Positions 1 to 6,369 of a stretch of DNA of 9,259 nucleotides are shown here, piece after piece. The translations under genes and the position numbers were made by a program. How positions within the stretch are numbered: position 1 is the first letter of the stretch; the number at the start of each line of letters is the position of its first letter. A model generated the notes under the pieces. That model saw only the letters and a list, made by a program, of their open reading frames with translations. It was not told where the DNA came from and did no database searches. The stretch is from the NCBI GenBank assembly GCA_937910655.1, contig CALEMV010000380.1, forward strand, positions 1-9,259, read 5' to 3'. This DNA is from an uncultured Solobacterium sp. (GTDB taxonomy: Bacteria; Bacillota_I; Bacilli_A; Erysipelotrichales; Erysipelotrichaceae).

Positions 1-50
1 TACGAGATCATGCCTAGTCTCGTGGGCTCGGAGATGTGTATAAGAGACAG
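1..50 (+). other. Untrimmed Illumina Nextera P7/i7 adapter (artefact)
   Basis: Bases 1-8 match the 3' end of the Illumina P7 oligo (TACGAGAT). Bases 9-16 (CATGCCTA) sit in the i7 index slot and match the Nextera index I remember as N706. Bases 17-50 match the Nextera read-2 adapter, ending at 32-50 in the 19-bp Tn5 mosaic end AGATGTGTATAAGAGACAG. The block stops exactly at 50 and genomic coding sequence (plsY) begins at once. This is library-construction sequence left in the assembly, not a transposon in the organism. Confidence 0.98.
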
Positions 51-52
51 AT

Positions 53-433
53 GCAGGACTTGCTTGTTGTATTGGACACTGTTTCCCAATCTTTGCACAA
101 TTTAAGGGTGGTAAGGCAGTTGCGACTTCCTTCGGTTTCTTCTTAGGTATCGCTACATTTATCAATCACCAATACTTCTATCAGTTCTTCTTACCACTAC
201 TTGTTTTCTTAGTAAGTCTCTATCTTTGTCGTATGGTTTCCTTATCCAGCATGATTGGTTTAGGTTCTGGTATTCTCATCAGTCTCTTGATTGGAAATCC
301 ACTATCAATCACACTATCAATCTTTGTATTATGGCTATTCGTAGTATATCGTCATCACGCAAATATCGAACGTATCAAAAATGGTACAGAGAGTAAAATC
401 AAATGGATGGGTAAATCACTATGGGAAAAATAG
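53..433 (+). CDS. plsY: Glycerol-3-phosphate acyltransferase PlsY, 3' part (5' end missing)
   Basis: PlsY is an integral membrane enzyme that transfers the acyl group of acyl-phosphate to glycerol-3-phosphate, giving lysophosphatidate, the first step of phospholipid synthesis in most Gram-positives. The frame is open from the adapter junction to TAG at 431-433, giving 126 residues of an enzyme usually near 200. Visible family motifs are GHCFPIFAQFKGGKAVAT right after the start of the fragment (the glycine-rich GHxFP...FKGGK substrate loop) and a C-terminal YRHHANIERIKNGTE, the conserved RHxxNIxRLxxGxE block. Hydrophobic membrane segments lie between them. An internal ATG at 233 is not the start, because the conserved motif lies upstream of it. 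The missing N-terminus is due to the contig end. It overlaps the downstream hydrolase gene by 13 nt. Confidence 0.93.
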   Translation, partial: AGLACCIGHCFPIFAQFKGGKAVATSFGFFLGIATFINHQYFYQFFLPLLVFLVSLYLCRMVSLSSMIGLGSGILISLLIGNPLSITLSIFVLWLFVVYRHHANIERIKNGTESKIKWMGKSLWEK

Positions 434-1203
434 AAAAATTCACACTACCAATCGAGCCTTTACACCAAAGTCCTCGCAAAGTCTGGGTATATCTTCCAGA
501 TAGTTACGCTACAAGTAAAAAGAAGTATCCTGTTTTATATATGTTTGATGGTCATAACCTCTTCTATAATAAAACAGCTACCTATGGTAAATGTTGGGGT
601 ATCAAGAAATATTTAGACAAGCAGAAACTAGATATCGTCATTATTGGTCAAGATTGTAATCACATCGGTGATGAGCGCTTGGATGAATACTGCCCATTCA
701 CCGCAGAAAAAACTTTCACAGGAATTCAAATTCAATCCTGTGGACAGATTACTGGTAAGTGGTTTATCGAAAAACTCTTACCATACTGTCAAAAGCGTTA
801 TCGCATTCATACAGATCGTAAACACGTAGGTATCGCTGGTTCTTCCATGGGTGGAATCATGTCTGAGTTTATGATCAGTGAATATAACGATTATTTCTCA
901 AAAGCAGGTTGTGTATCCCCTGCCAACATCTTCAACTATCATGTGTTATGTAATCACATTCAAAAGAAGAAATTTAAAGAAACTCGTGTTTATCTAGATT
1001 TTGGTTCAGATGAAGAGCGCACAAAGAAAGGCCTTGTAAGAGAGTTAGATATGTTATTGAATATCAATCATCTCTTTACCCAAGGTGGTTGCGTTACTTA
1101 TCCAAATCTTGTAGTAAATGGTACACATAGTGAAGAATCTTGGGAAGGTATTTTCCCTATCATGTTGGAATTCTTATTCCCAGAATTATATAAGAAGAAG
1201 TAA
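421..1203 (+). CDS. Alpha/beta hydrolase, esterase D / enterochelin-esterase-like family
   Basis: A 260-residue cytoplasmic hydrolase with no signal peptide. It has the layout of the putative-esterase family (PF00756): an N-terminal strand region VWVYLPDSY, then YPVLYMFDGHNLF (residues 36-48, typical of the family's oxyanion region). The nucleophile elbow GSSMGG at 140-145 gives Ser142 as the likely catalytic serine. An acidic DFGSDE segment at 193-198 probably supplies the acid, and GTHSEESW near 235-241 supplies His236. Relatives hydrolyse carboxyl esters such as S-formylglutathione, acyl or siderophore esters; the substrate cannot be told from sequence. The ATG lies inside the end of plsY (13-nt overlap) with a weak purine stretch GGATGG at 405-410 as ribosome binding site, so translation is probably coupled to plsY. 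A terminator follows directly. Confidence 0.85.
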   Translation: MGKIEKFTLPIEPLHQSPRKVWVYLPDSYATSKKKYPVLYMFDGHNLFYNKTATYGKCWGIKKYLDKQKLDIVIIGQDCNHIGDERLDEYCPFTAEKTFTGIQIQSCGQITGKWFIEKLLPYCQKRYRIHTDRKHVGIAGSSMGGIMSEFMISEYNDYFSKAGCVSPANIFNYHVLCNHIQKKKFKETRVYLDFGSDEERTKKGLVRELDMLLNINHLFTQGGCVTYPNLVVNGTHSEESWEGIFPIMLEFLFPELYKKK

Positions 1204-1209
1204 TAAAAT

Positions 1210-1243
1210 GCCGCAATCAGTTAAGATTACGGCTTTTCTTTTT
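1210..1243 (+). terminator. Rho-independent terminator of plsY-hydrolase, possibly bidirectional
   Basis: The stem is GCCGCAATC (1210-1218) against GATTACGGC (1225-1233), with one C/A mismatch and a 6-nt loop, followed by a TTTTCTTTTT tract to 1243. It starts 7 nt after the hydrolase stop, and its T-tract runs into the stop codon of the convergent degV gene. Read on the minus strand, the same stem is followed by ATTTTATTA, so it may also end degV transcription. Confidence 0.85.
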
Positions 1244-2081
1244 AACAATCACTATCTTCAAAACCTACGATAAGACCCTGGTCAGATACATAGTAGGCAC
1301 ACACAATGGTACATGGAATAATATCAACCTTCGCTTCTGGGAAAGACTGTAGAATTAAATTCTTAATATCATTTGCCATAGATTCATTATTGCAGTGAGC
1401 AATATGAACTTTCTTTCCGTTATAACGCTGTGTAATCATCTCCTCAAAAATCTTATTTGTGGCCTTCTTTTCACCACGACACTTATGCAAGATCTCAAGT
1501 GTACCTTGATCAGATGCCTTACCAACACAACGAATACCCAATAATCCAGATAACTTCGCAATTGCTGGACTCACACGACCATTACGTGCTAAATTGTCTA
1601 AGTTTGCGATATTAAATAATAAGTGCGTATGTTTCTTATATTCATTAATCGCATCACAGATTTCACTAAAACTCAATCCCTGTGCAATTAACTCCTTTAA
1701 CTTTTCGATAATCAATAGAATTTCTGGTCCTACGGATAATGAGTCAATAACGTAGATATTCGCTTCTGGATGTTCTTCCAAGAAAAGTGATCTACCCTGC
1801 ATCGCTGCAGAATAACAACCGGATAATCCACCTGTAACTGTTACCGCAAAAATCGTATCGGCACCATCAAATGAACTTGCCCACTCATAGGCATTTGGAC
1901 ATGAAGTGGATGTTTTTCCCTTCGTATGTTTGAGTACGGATAAGAAACGCTCTACATTCGTGCGTTCATCATCAAAGAACTCTCCCTCATTCATAATAAC
2001 CTTTAGAGGAACTGTTCTATAGTCAATATCTTCCATGTGAAATACGTTAGAAGATGAATCTGATACAATTCTATACTTCAT
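1242..2081 (-). CDS. degV: DegV family protein (fatty-acid-binding, FakB-like)
   Basis: A 279-residue protein of the DegV family, whose studied members (FakB) hold a fatty acid in a buried pocket and present its carboxyl group to the kinase FakA. Seen here: N-terminal YRIVSDSSSN; TSTSCPN at 57-63, matching the TSxP carboxylate-binding loop; GGLSGCYSAA at 84-93, matching the SLSGTYxSA loop with Ser87; and NLARNGRVSPAIA near 162-174, the family's NGR motif. The C-terminal segment AYYVSDQGLIVGFE replaces the usual HxGPGxxG motif, so the fatty-acid-contacting His of FakB is absent. The ATG is preceded by AGGAGG (2087-2092) at 5-nt spacing, and a sigma-A-type promoter lies just upstream. It is monocistronic between its own promoter and a convergent terminator. 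The family assignment is firm; the ligand is inferred. Confidence 0.9.
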   Translation of the reverse strand: MKYRIVSDSSSNVFHMEDIDYRTVPLKVIMNEGEFFDDERTNVERFLSVLKHTKGKTSTSCPNAYEWASSFDGADTIFAVTVTGGLSGCYSAAMQGRSLFLEEHPEANIYVIDSLSVGPEILLIIEKLKELIAQGLSFSEICDAINEYKKHTHLLFNIANLDNLARNGRVSPAIAKLSGLLGIRCVGKASDQGTLEILHKCRGEKKATNKIFEEMITQRYNGKKVHIAHCNNESMANDIKNLILQSFPEAKVDIIPCTIVCAYYVSDQGLIVGFEDSDC

Positions 2082-2110
2082 CGTGACCTCCTGCTTTTTA
2101 AGCTACATGC

Positions 2111-2139
2111 ATTATAAATATTCATTTCTTTCTACGCAA
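2111..2139 (-). promoter_or_regulatory. Sigma-A-type promoter of degV
   Basis: On the minus strand a perfect TATAAT -10 box (plus 2111-2116) lies 17 nt from a weak -35 TTGCGT (plus 2134-2139). The expected transcript start is near 2104, giving a leader of about 22 nt that contains the AGGAGG site. It lies between the lon terminator and the degV start, so degV is transcribed separately from lon. Confidence 0.65.
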
Positions 2140-2167
2140 AGCAATTCACGAATGTTTCACGCAAATG

Positions 2168-2197
2168 AAAAAAAGTCGGTACAATTCACCGACTTTT
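2168..2197 (-). terminator. Rho-independent terminator of lon
   Basis: A 10-bp perfect stem: AAAAGTCGGT (2171-2180) pairs with ACCGACTTTT (2188-2197) around a 7-nt loop. On the minus strand the stem runs into seven consecutive T residues (plus A-tract 2168-2174). It lies about 25 nt beyond the lon stop codon and closes the lon transcript before the degV promoter. Confidence 0.88.
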
Positions 2198-2222
2198 GTA
2201 ACAAATCACGAGGTGATTCGGC

Positions 2223-4532
2223 CTATTTCTGCTTTGAGTTTCTTGTTGTTTTCACAAGAATACCAGCCGCCTTTAAGACTTCATCTACCTGCTCAACTGG
2301 AATGATCGTTAACTTTTCTTTCACTTCTGGTGCGATATCCTTTAGGTCATCTTCATTCTCTTTTGGAATATAAACCGTCTTTACACCTGCTCTAGCAGCT
2401 GCCATCAGTTTTTCAGGCAAACCACCAATTGGCATCACACCACCACGTAAGGATACCTCTCCTGTCATTGCGATTAGTGGAGAAACCTTTTTCTTTGTAA
2501 TAAGTGATGCTAAAGCAGTTGTTAAAGTGATACCTGCAGAAGGTCCATCTTTTTTAACAGCACCCTGTGGAACGTGGATATGAATATCATGTGTCTTTAA
2601 AATCTTATCTGCTTCTGAGAATTTCGATTTCACAAGAGATAATGCAATGCGTACAGACTCCTTCATCACATCGCCAAGCTGTCCCGTCACAATTAACTGT
2701 CCACTACCCTTTGTTAATAGGGTTTCGATAAACAGAATCTCTCCACCACTTGCAGTCCATGCAAGACCTGTTACAATACCAGGATTCTTTTGAACTGTGA
2801 GTTTTTCATGGTGAAGTGGTTTCATATCTAGTAGTGTAGGTAAATCACTTGCCTGAATGACAATCTTTTCTTGATGACCTCTTGCAAGTTTAACGGCGAT
2901 AGCACGGCATACAGAATCAATTCTCTTCTTGAGTCCACGTACACCACCCTCCATCGTATAGTCCGCAATGATTGAACGTATCGCATCCTCACTAAATTCT
3001 AACTGTTCAATTGGAATGCCCATCTTTTCAATTGCTTTTGGAATTAAATGTCTTTGCGCAATCTGGTACTTTTCACTTGCTGTATAACCTTGGAAGTCAA
3101 TCACTTCCATACGGTTTAGTAAAGGTTCAGGGATAGAATCCAATGTATTTGCGGTACAGATAAAAAGTACATCAGAAAGATCATACGGAACATTCATGTA
3201 GTGATCTGTAAAGGTATTGTTCTGTTCAGGATCAAGAACTTCTAAAAGTGCACTTGCAGGATCACCATTATAAGACATACTCAACTTATCAATTTCATCG
3301 AGTACCATCACCGGATTAGATGTGCCAGCTTTCTGAATACCATCCATAATTCTTCCTGGCATTGCACCGATATAGGTACGACGATGACCACGAATATCTG
3401 CTTCATCACGCACTCCACCCAGCGCAACACGTACATATTTACGTTTGAGCGCATTTGCGATAGAGCGACCAATACTTGTCTTACCAGTACCAGGAGCACC
3501 GACAAATAAGAGAATCGAACCTGATTGGCGCTTATTCAGATCCATTACCGCAATCTGTTGTAAGATACGCTCTTTTACTTTCTTTAGACCGTAGTGATCT
3601 TCATCCAAAATCTTCTCCGCAGCTTGAAAGTCAATCTTCTTTGTACGCTCTTTCTTCCAACTGATACTTGTTAAAAAATCTATATAGTTGTAAAGATTAC
3701 CATACTCTGGAGAGTTACTACCTTCTTGTTTTAGACGGTTTAAAACCTTATCTGCTTCACGACGTGCAGTTTCATTCATGCCAGATGATTGAATCTTCAT
3801 CTCCATCTTTCGGATATCTGTCACATTCTCTGGATGCATGTCATCCAGTTCCTTTTGAAGATATTCGATTTGTTTCTTGATAGCCATCTCACGATAGGCT
3901 TTCTTATTGTCATTTTCTTGTGCGGCTGAAGCTTCGTTAGTTACATCCGTCATTTCTGTATATTCATAGATATACTGTTCAATCTTATTTAATAGATTGG
4001 AGCGAAGATTTTCTTCAAGTAATGCATACTTTTCTTCATCCGTAATGTTTAACCACTGTGCCATGGCACTGATGATATCCTCCATCCCCTTTAATTGAGA
4101 GATGAAATTACGTGCACCCAGAGCCCATTGATAGTTCGCAGTTGCCTTCACAAGTGCACTCTTAAGTTGGTCAACTCGCTTCTTTTCATCCATTGGATCT
4201 AAGTCATTGGACATCGGTTTACGGATGATAGACAAAACTTCTAAAGTCTTATCACTATGTACAACGATATCTTCAATATTGATACGTGATTCTGTCTTGA
4301 TTACCACAAAACCACTATTACTAACTTCTGTAATAGTTCCTGATACACTTAATGGATAAAAGTTTTCAGGACGAAATTCATCTGTAGATAAAGCCTTCTT
4401 TTCAATCGCAAAGATAATGCGATCACCTATAGCAGGTTCCTGTCCAGTTGCGTTTTTATAGCTATCACTGGTCAGATAAATATTTGTGTCTGGTAATAAT
4501 ACCGTATTATAAATCGGAACGATAATTGCCAT
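2223..4532 (-). CDS. lon: ATP-dependent endopeptidase Lon (LonA)
   Basis: A 769-residue Lon protease, the cytoplasmic hexameric AAA+ machine that unfolds and degrades damaged and specific regulatory proteins. Domain order: an N-terminal substrate-binding region (about 1-200) that departs from the usual Lon N-domain; a charged helical, probably coiled-coil region (about 205-275, KKQIEYLQKELDDMHPEN); AAA+ module with Walker A GAPGTGKT at 345-352, Walker B VMVLDEID at 408-415 and NRMEVI around 473-478; and a C-terminal protease domain with catalytic Ser665 in DGPSAG and Lys708 in GGLPEK. Both halves of the Ser-Lys dyad are present. The ATG is set by AAGGAGG (4542-4548) at 9-nt spacing. Transcription starts from a promoter overlapped by a CIRCE operator, so heat-shock control by HrcA is likely. 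The length is normal for LonA. Confidence 0.97.
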   Translation of the reverse strand: MAIIVPIYNTVLLPDTNIYLTSDSYKNATGQEPAIGDRIIFAIEKKALSTDEFRPENFYPLSVSGTITEVSNSGFVVIKTESRINIEDIVVHSDKTLEVLSIIRKPMSNDLDPMDEKKRVDQLKSALVKATANYQWALGARNFISQLKGMEDIISAMAQWLNITDEEKYALLEENLRSNLLNKIEQYIYEYTEMTDVTNEASAAQENDNKKAYREMAIKKQIEYLQKELDDMHPENVTDIRKMEMKIQSSGMNETARREADKVLNRLKQEGSNSPEYGNLYNYIDFLTSISWKKERTKKIDFQAAEKILDEDHYGLKKVKERILQQIAVMDLNKRQSGSILLFVGAPGTGKTSIGRSIANALKRKYVRVALGGVRDEADIRGHRRTYIGAMPGRIMDGIQKAGTSNPVMVLDEIDKLSMSYNGDPASALLEVLDPEQNNTFTDHYMNVPYDLSDVLFICTANTLDSIPEPLLNRMEVIDFQGYTASEKYQIAQRHLIPKAIEKMGIPIEQLEFSEDAIRSIIADYTMEGGVRGLKKRIDSVCRAIAVKLARGHQEKIVIQASDLPTLLDMKPLHHEKLTVQKNPGIVTGLAWTASGGEILFIETLLTKGSGQLIVTGQLGDVMKESVRIALSLVKSKFSEADKILKTHDIHIHVPQGAVKKDGPSAGITLTTALASLITKKKVSPLIAMTGEVSLRGGVMPIGGLPEKLMAAARAGVKTVYIPKENEDDLKDIAPEVKEKLTIIPVEQVDEVLKAAGILVKTTRNSKQK

Positions 4533-4562
4533 TATTGTATACCTCCTTATGAGTATAGAAGT

Positions 4563-4592
4563 ATTTTAGCACTTAATAATAAAGAGTGCTAA
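4563..4592 (-). promoter_or_regulatory. Probable lon promoter, overlapped by CIRCE
   Basis: On the minus strand, TTAGCA (plus 4587-4592) as -35 and TAAAAT (plus 4563-4568) as -10 are separated by 18 nt, each with a few mismatches to consensus. The predicted start near 4556 leaves a leader of about 25 nt carrying AAGGAGG. The CIRCE palindrome covers the whole spacer and touches both boxes, as expected for steric repression. An alternative -10, TATACT nearer the gene, would put the start too close to the ribosome binding site. Confidence 0.5.
4566..4592. promoter_or_regulatory. CIRCE operator (HrcA binding site) upstream of lon
   Basis: TTAGCACTT (4566-4574), a 9-nt AT-only spacer, and GAGTGCTAA (4584-4592). 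The consensus CIRCE is TTAGCACTC-N9-GAGTGCTAA, so 17 of 18 arm bases match, with the single change at the last base of the left arm. Spacer length is exact. CIRCE is bound by the HrcA repressor, classically at groESL and hrcA-grpE-dnaK; here it faces lon. Confidence 0.93.
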
Positions 4593-4604
4593 TATTTAGC
4601 ACTC
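4584..4604 (-). terminator. Third CIRCE half-site forming a hairpin; candidate terminator of the rarA operon
   Basis: A further TTAGCACTC (4596-4604) follows the CIRCE right arm after only 3 nt, making a perfect 9-bp inverted repeat with GAGTGCTAA (4584-4592). On the minus strand this hairpin starts 7 nt past the stop of the rarA-linked small gene and is followed by TTTATTATT. It may act as a weak terminator, an extra HrcA contact, or both. The T-tract is interrupted, so termination is uncertain. Confidence 0.5.
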
Positions 4605-4611
4605 AGATATT

Positions 4612-4950
4612 TCAGTCAATTGTTTCAAGATAACGGACTGCTTTACCAGTTGTCTTTGCGTACTCAATTTCTGACTTTGTACTAGAGCCGATATAGCCAC
4701 CAACATTGATAACAAAAATTTCATCAGCCATATCAATTTTACGTTTATGCATATCATCCAACATCTCTTTTGTCTTTGTTAGAGTACCCTCATCCATATT
4801 TTCCCAAACTTCATGATCGCCACTATGACCAAATAATCCAACGTTAATCACAATGTTTCCAGCAAGCGTCAAGTCTTTTTGCGCTTTCATGAATTCATCT
4901 TTAAAGCGTGTGCTTCCACATAAGGTAATAACTTTATATTTCCCTTGCAT
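4612..4950 (-). CDS. Small nucleoside 2-deoxyribosyltransferase-like protein
   Basis: A 112-residue soluble protein without membrane segments. An N-terminal beta strand leads into LCGSTRF (10-16), a GS turn typical of the nucleoside 2-deoxyribosyltransferase / nucleotide-glycosidase fold (PF05014-like). It continues with KIDMADEIFVINVGGYIG (71-88) and SEIEYAKTTGKAV (93-105). In that last motif a glutamate (E94 or E96) matches the position of the catalytic Glu in relatives that cleave or exchange N-glycosidic bonds of deoxynucleosides. Similar short proteins occur in Firmicutes and their phages, mostly uncharacterised. Its ATG overlaps the rarA stop in TAATG, with AAGGAG (4959-4964) 8 nt upstream inside rarA, so the two are cotranscribed and coupled. 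Activity on a nucleotide is inferred, not shown. Confidence 0.75.
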   Translation of the reverse strand: MQGKYKVITLCGSTRFKDEFMKAQKDLTLAGNIVINVGLFGHSGDHEVWENMDEGTLTKTKEMLDDMHKRKIDMADEIFVINVGGYIGSSTKSEIEYAKTTGKAVRYLETID

Positions 4951-6290
4951 TATTTTTTCTCCTTTTGATAATCAGTCTTACCAATCGAATTGAAGTATTG
5001 TTGGAGCTTGGCTTCATAAGCTACATCTGAGAAGTGATATAGTCTTTCATTCTTAATCGCATCAGGTAGATATTGTTGTTTTACATAGTGATTTGGATAA
5101 TCATGTGCATATTGGTACCCCACACCATTGCCTAACTTCTCTGAACCTGCATAATGAGCATCCTTTAGATATGGTGGAATCGGAAGATTACCTGTTTTTT
5201 CAACCAGATCCATTGCCATAAAAATACCATTTGATGATGCATTCGATTTAGGTGCATTGGCAACATAAGTAGCCGCATTTGCGAGTATGATGGCTCCTTC
5301 TGGCATCCCTACTCTTTCAACGGCTAACGCCGCATCAACCGCAATCTGTAACGCTCTTGGATCTGCATTACCACATTCTTCTGCTGCCGCAATCATAATT
5401 CTACGAGAGATAAAACGAACATCCTCTCCCGCCGTCAACATGCGTGCAAGGTAGTAGAGTGTGGCATCTGGATCAGAACCACGCATCGATTTAATAAACG
5501 CAGAAATCGTATCATAATGGTTATCACCATCCTTGTCATAACGGATTGCCTTCTTTTGAATGCATTCCTCCACAACAGACAAGGTAATGTGAATGTAGCC
5601 ATCGTCACTACGATCTGTTGTAAGATCTGCAAGTTCTAACGCATTCAACGCGGTACGTGCATCCCCATCACAAATCTCTGCTAAAAATTCAGCAGCTTCC
5701 TCAACTAAGATAACATTGTCTTTGCCGATACCCTTTATCGCATCTTCTGCAGCACGCTTTAAAAGAGTCATAATATTCTCTTTTGTAAGTGACTTTAACT
5801 GGAAGATACGAGAACGTGAAATCAACGCTTGATTCACTTCAAAATATGGATTCTCCGTTGTCGCACCAATCAAGATAATTGTGCCATCTTCTACATATGG
5901 TAATAGATAATCCTGTTGTCCTTTATTAAATCGATGAATCTCATCGATAAATAAGATTGTTTTCTTTTGATACATCGACATCAAATCCATCGCATGTGTA
6001 ATTACCTTTTCAAGATCTTTCTTACCTGCAATTGTCGCATTGACTTGTTGGAAATCAGCAGAGGTACTATTCGCAATCACTTGTGCAAGTGTAGTCTTAC
6101 CAGTTCCTGGAGGACCATAGAATATCAAAGAACCAAGCTTATCCGCTTTAATTGCACGATATAACAATTTATCTTTGCCAATGATATGTTCCTGACCAAC
6201 AACTTCCTCTAAAGTAGAAGGTCTCATACGTGCCGCTAAAGGCTCTTCTTTTTTCTTTGTCTCTTCGCTTGCATACCCAAATAAATCCAT
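4950..6290 (-). CDS. rarA: Replication-associated recombination protein RarA (MgsA family AAA+ ATPase)
   Basis: A 446-residue AAA+ ATPase related to clamp-loader subunits and eukaryotic WRNIP1. It acts at stalled replication forks and single-strand/double-strand DNA junctions. Visible: N-terminal PLAARMRPSTLEEVVGQEHI (17-36), the RarA entry motif; Walker A GPPGTGKT at 59-66; Walker B LFIDEIHR at 113-120; sensor 1 GATTEN at 142-147; an SRSR arginine-finger motif at 158-161; sensor 2 region DGDART at 208-213. The C-terminal tetramerisation region carries KSMRGSDPDA (267-276) and GYQYAHDYP (391-399). The ATG at 6288-6290 follows AAAGGGGG (6296-6303) at 5-nt spacing. Length and motifs are complete. 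It has its own promoter and is translationally coupled to the small deoxyribosyltransferase-like gene. Confidence 0.96.
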   Translation of the reverse strand: MDLFGYASEETKKKEEPLAARMRPSTLEEVVGQEHIIGKDKLLYRAIKADKLGSLIFYGPPGTGKTTLAQVIANSTSADFQQVNATIAGKKDLEKVITHAMDLMSMYQKKTILFIDEIHRFNKGQQDYLLPYVEDGTIILIGATTENPYFEVNQALISRSRIFQLKSLTKENIMTLLKRAAEDAIKGIGKDNVILVEEAAEFLAEICDGDARTALNALELADLTTDRSDDGYIHITLSVVEECIQKKAIRYDKDGDNHYDTISAFIKSMRGSDPDATLYYLARMLTAGEDVRFISRRIMIAAAEECGNADPRALQIAVDAALAVERVGMPEGAIILANAATYVANAPKSNASSNGIFMAMDLVEKTGNLPIPPYLKDAHYAGSEKLGNGVGYQYAHDYPNHYVKQQYLPDAIKNERLYHFSDVAYEAKLQQYFNSIGKTDYQKEKK

Positions 6291-6314
6291 AGAAACCCCC
6301 TTTATCTACCCCAT

Positions 6315-6342
6315 ATTATACTTGTAATTACTATATTCAGAA
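6315..6342 (-). promoter_or_regulatory. Promoter of rarA
   Basis: A perfect TATAAT -10 (plus 6315-6320) on the minus strand, with a poor -35 candidate TTCTGA (plus 6337-6342) 16 nt upstream. The predicted start near 6308 gives a short leader holding AAAGGGGG. It lies immediately after the terminator of the preceding gene, which supports rarA starting its own transcript. Confidence 0.55.
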
Positions 6343-6366
6343 AGAAAAAGCTCCTTGCGGAGCTTT
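6341..6366 (-). terminator. Rho-independent terminator of the small membrane-protein gene
   Basis: A perfect 8-bp stem, AAAGCTCC (6347-6354) with GGAGCTTT (6359-6366), and a 4-nt loop. On the minus strand it is followed by TTCTTT, so the stem end and tail read TTTTTCTTT. It begins 3 nt beyond the stop codon at 6370-6372. Its position shows that the gene to its right is a real transcribed unit. Confidence 0.85.
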
Positions 6367-6369
6367 CAC

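Noticed and set aside
32..50. Tn5 mosaic end as evidence of a resident transposon
   Set aside because: It is continuous with the Nextera read-2 adapter, index and P7 tail, so it comes from library preparation.
2204..2218. Hairpin AATCAC-GAG-GTGATT between the lon stop and its terminator
   Set aside because: Only 6 bp with a 3-nt loop and no T-tract. The nearby 10-bp stem with seven T residues explains termination; this one is likely chance.
2083..2373. 96-codon plus-strand frame between degV and lon
   Set aside because: It covers the degV promoter, the lon terminator and the antisense of the lon 3' end. The composition is low-complexity and not protein-like.
3476..3880. Plus-strand open frames of 62 and 70 codons opposite lon
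   Set aside because: They are antisense to a well-conserved lon sequence, lack ribosome binding sites and resemble no family.
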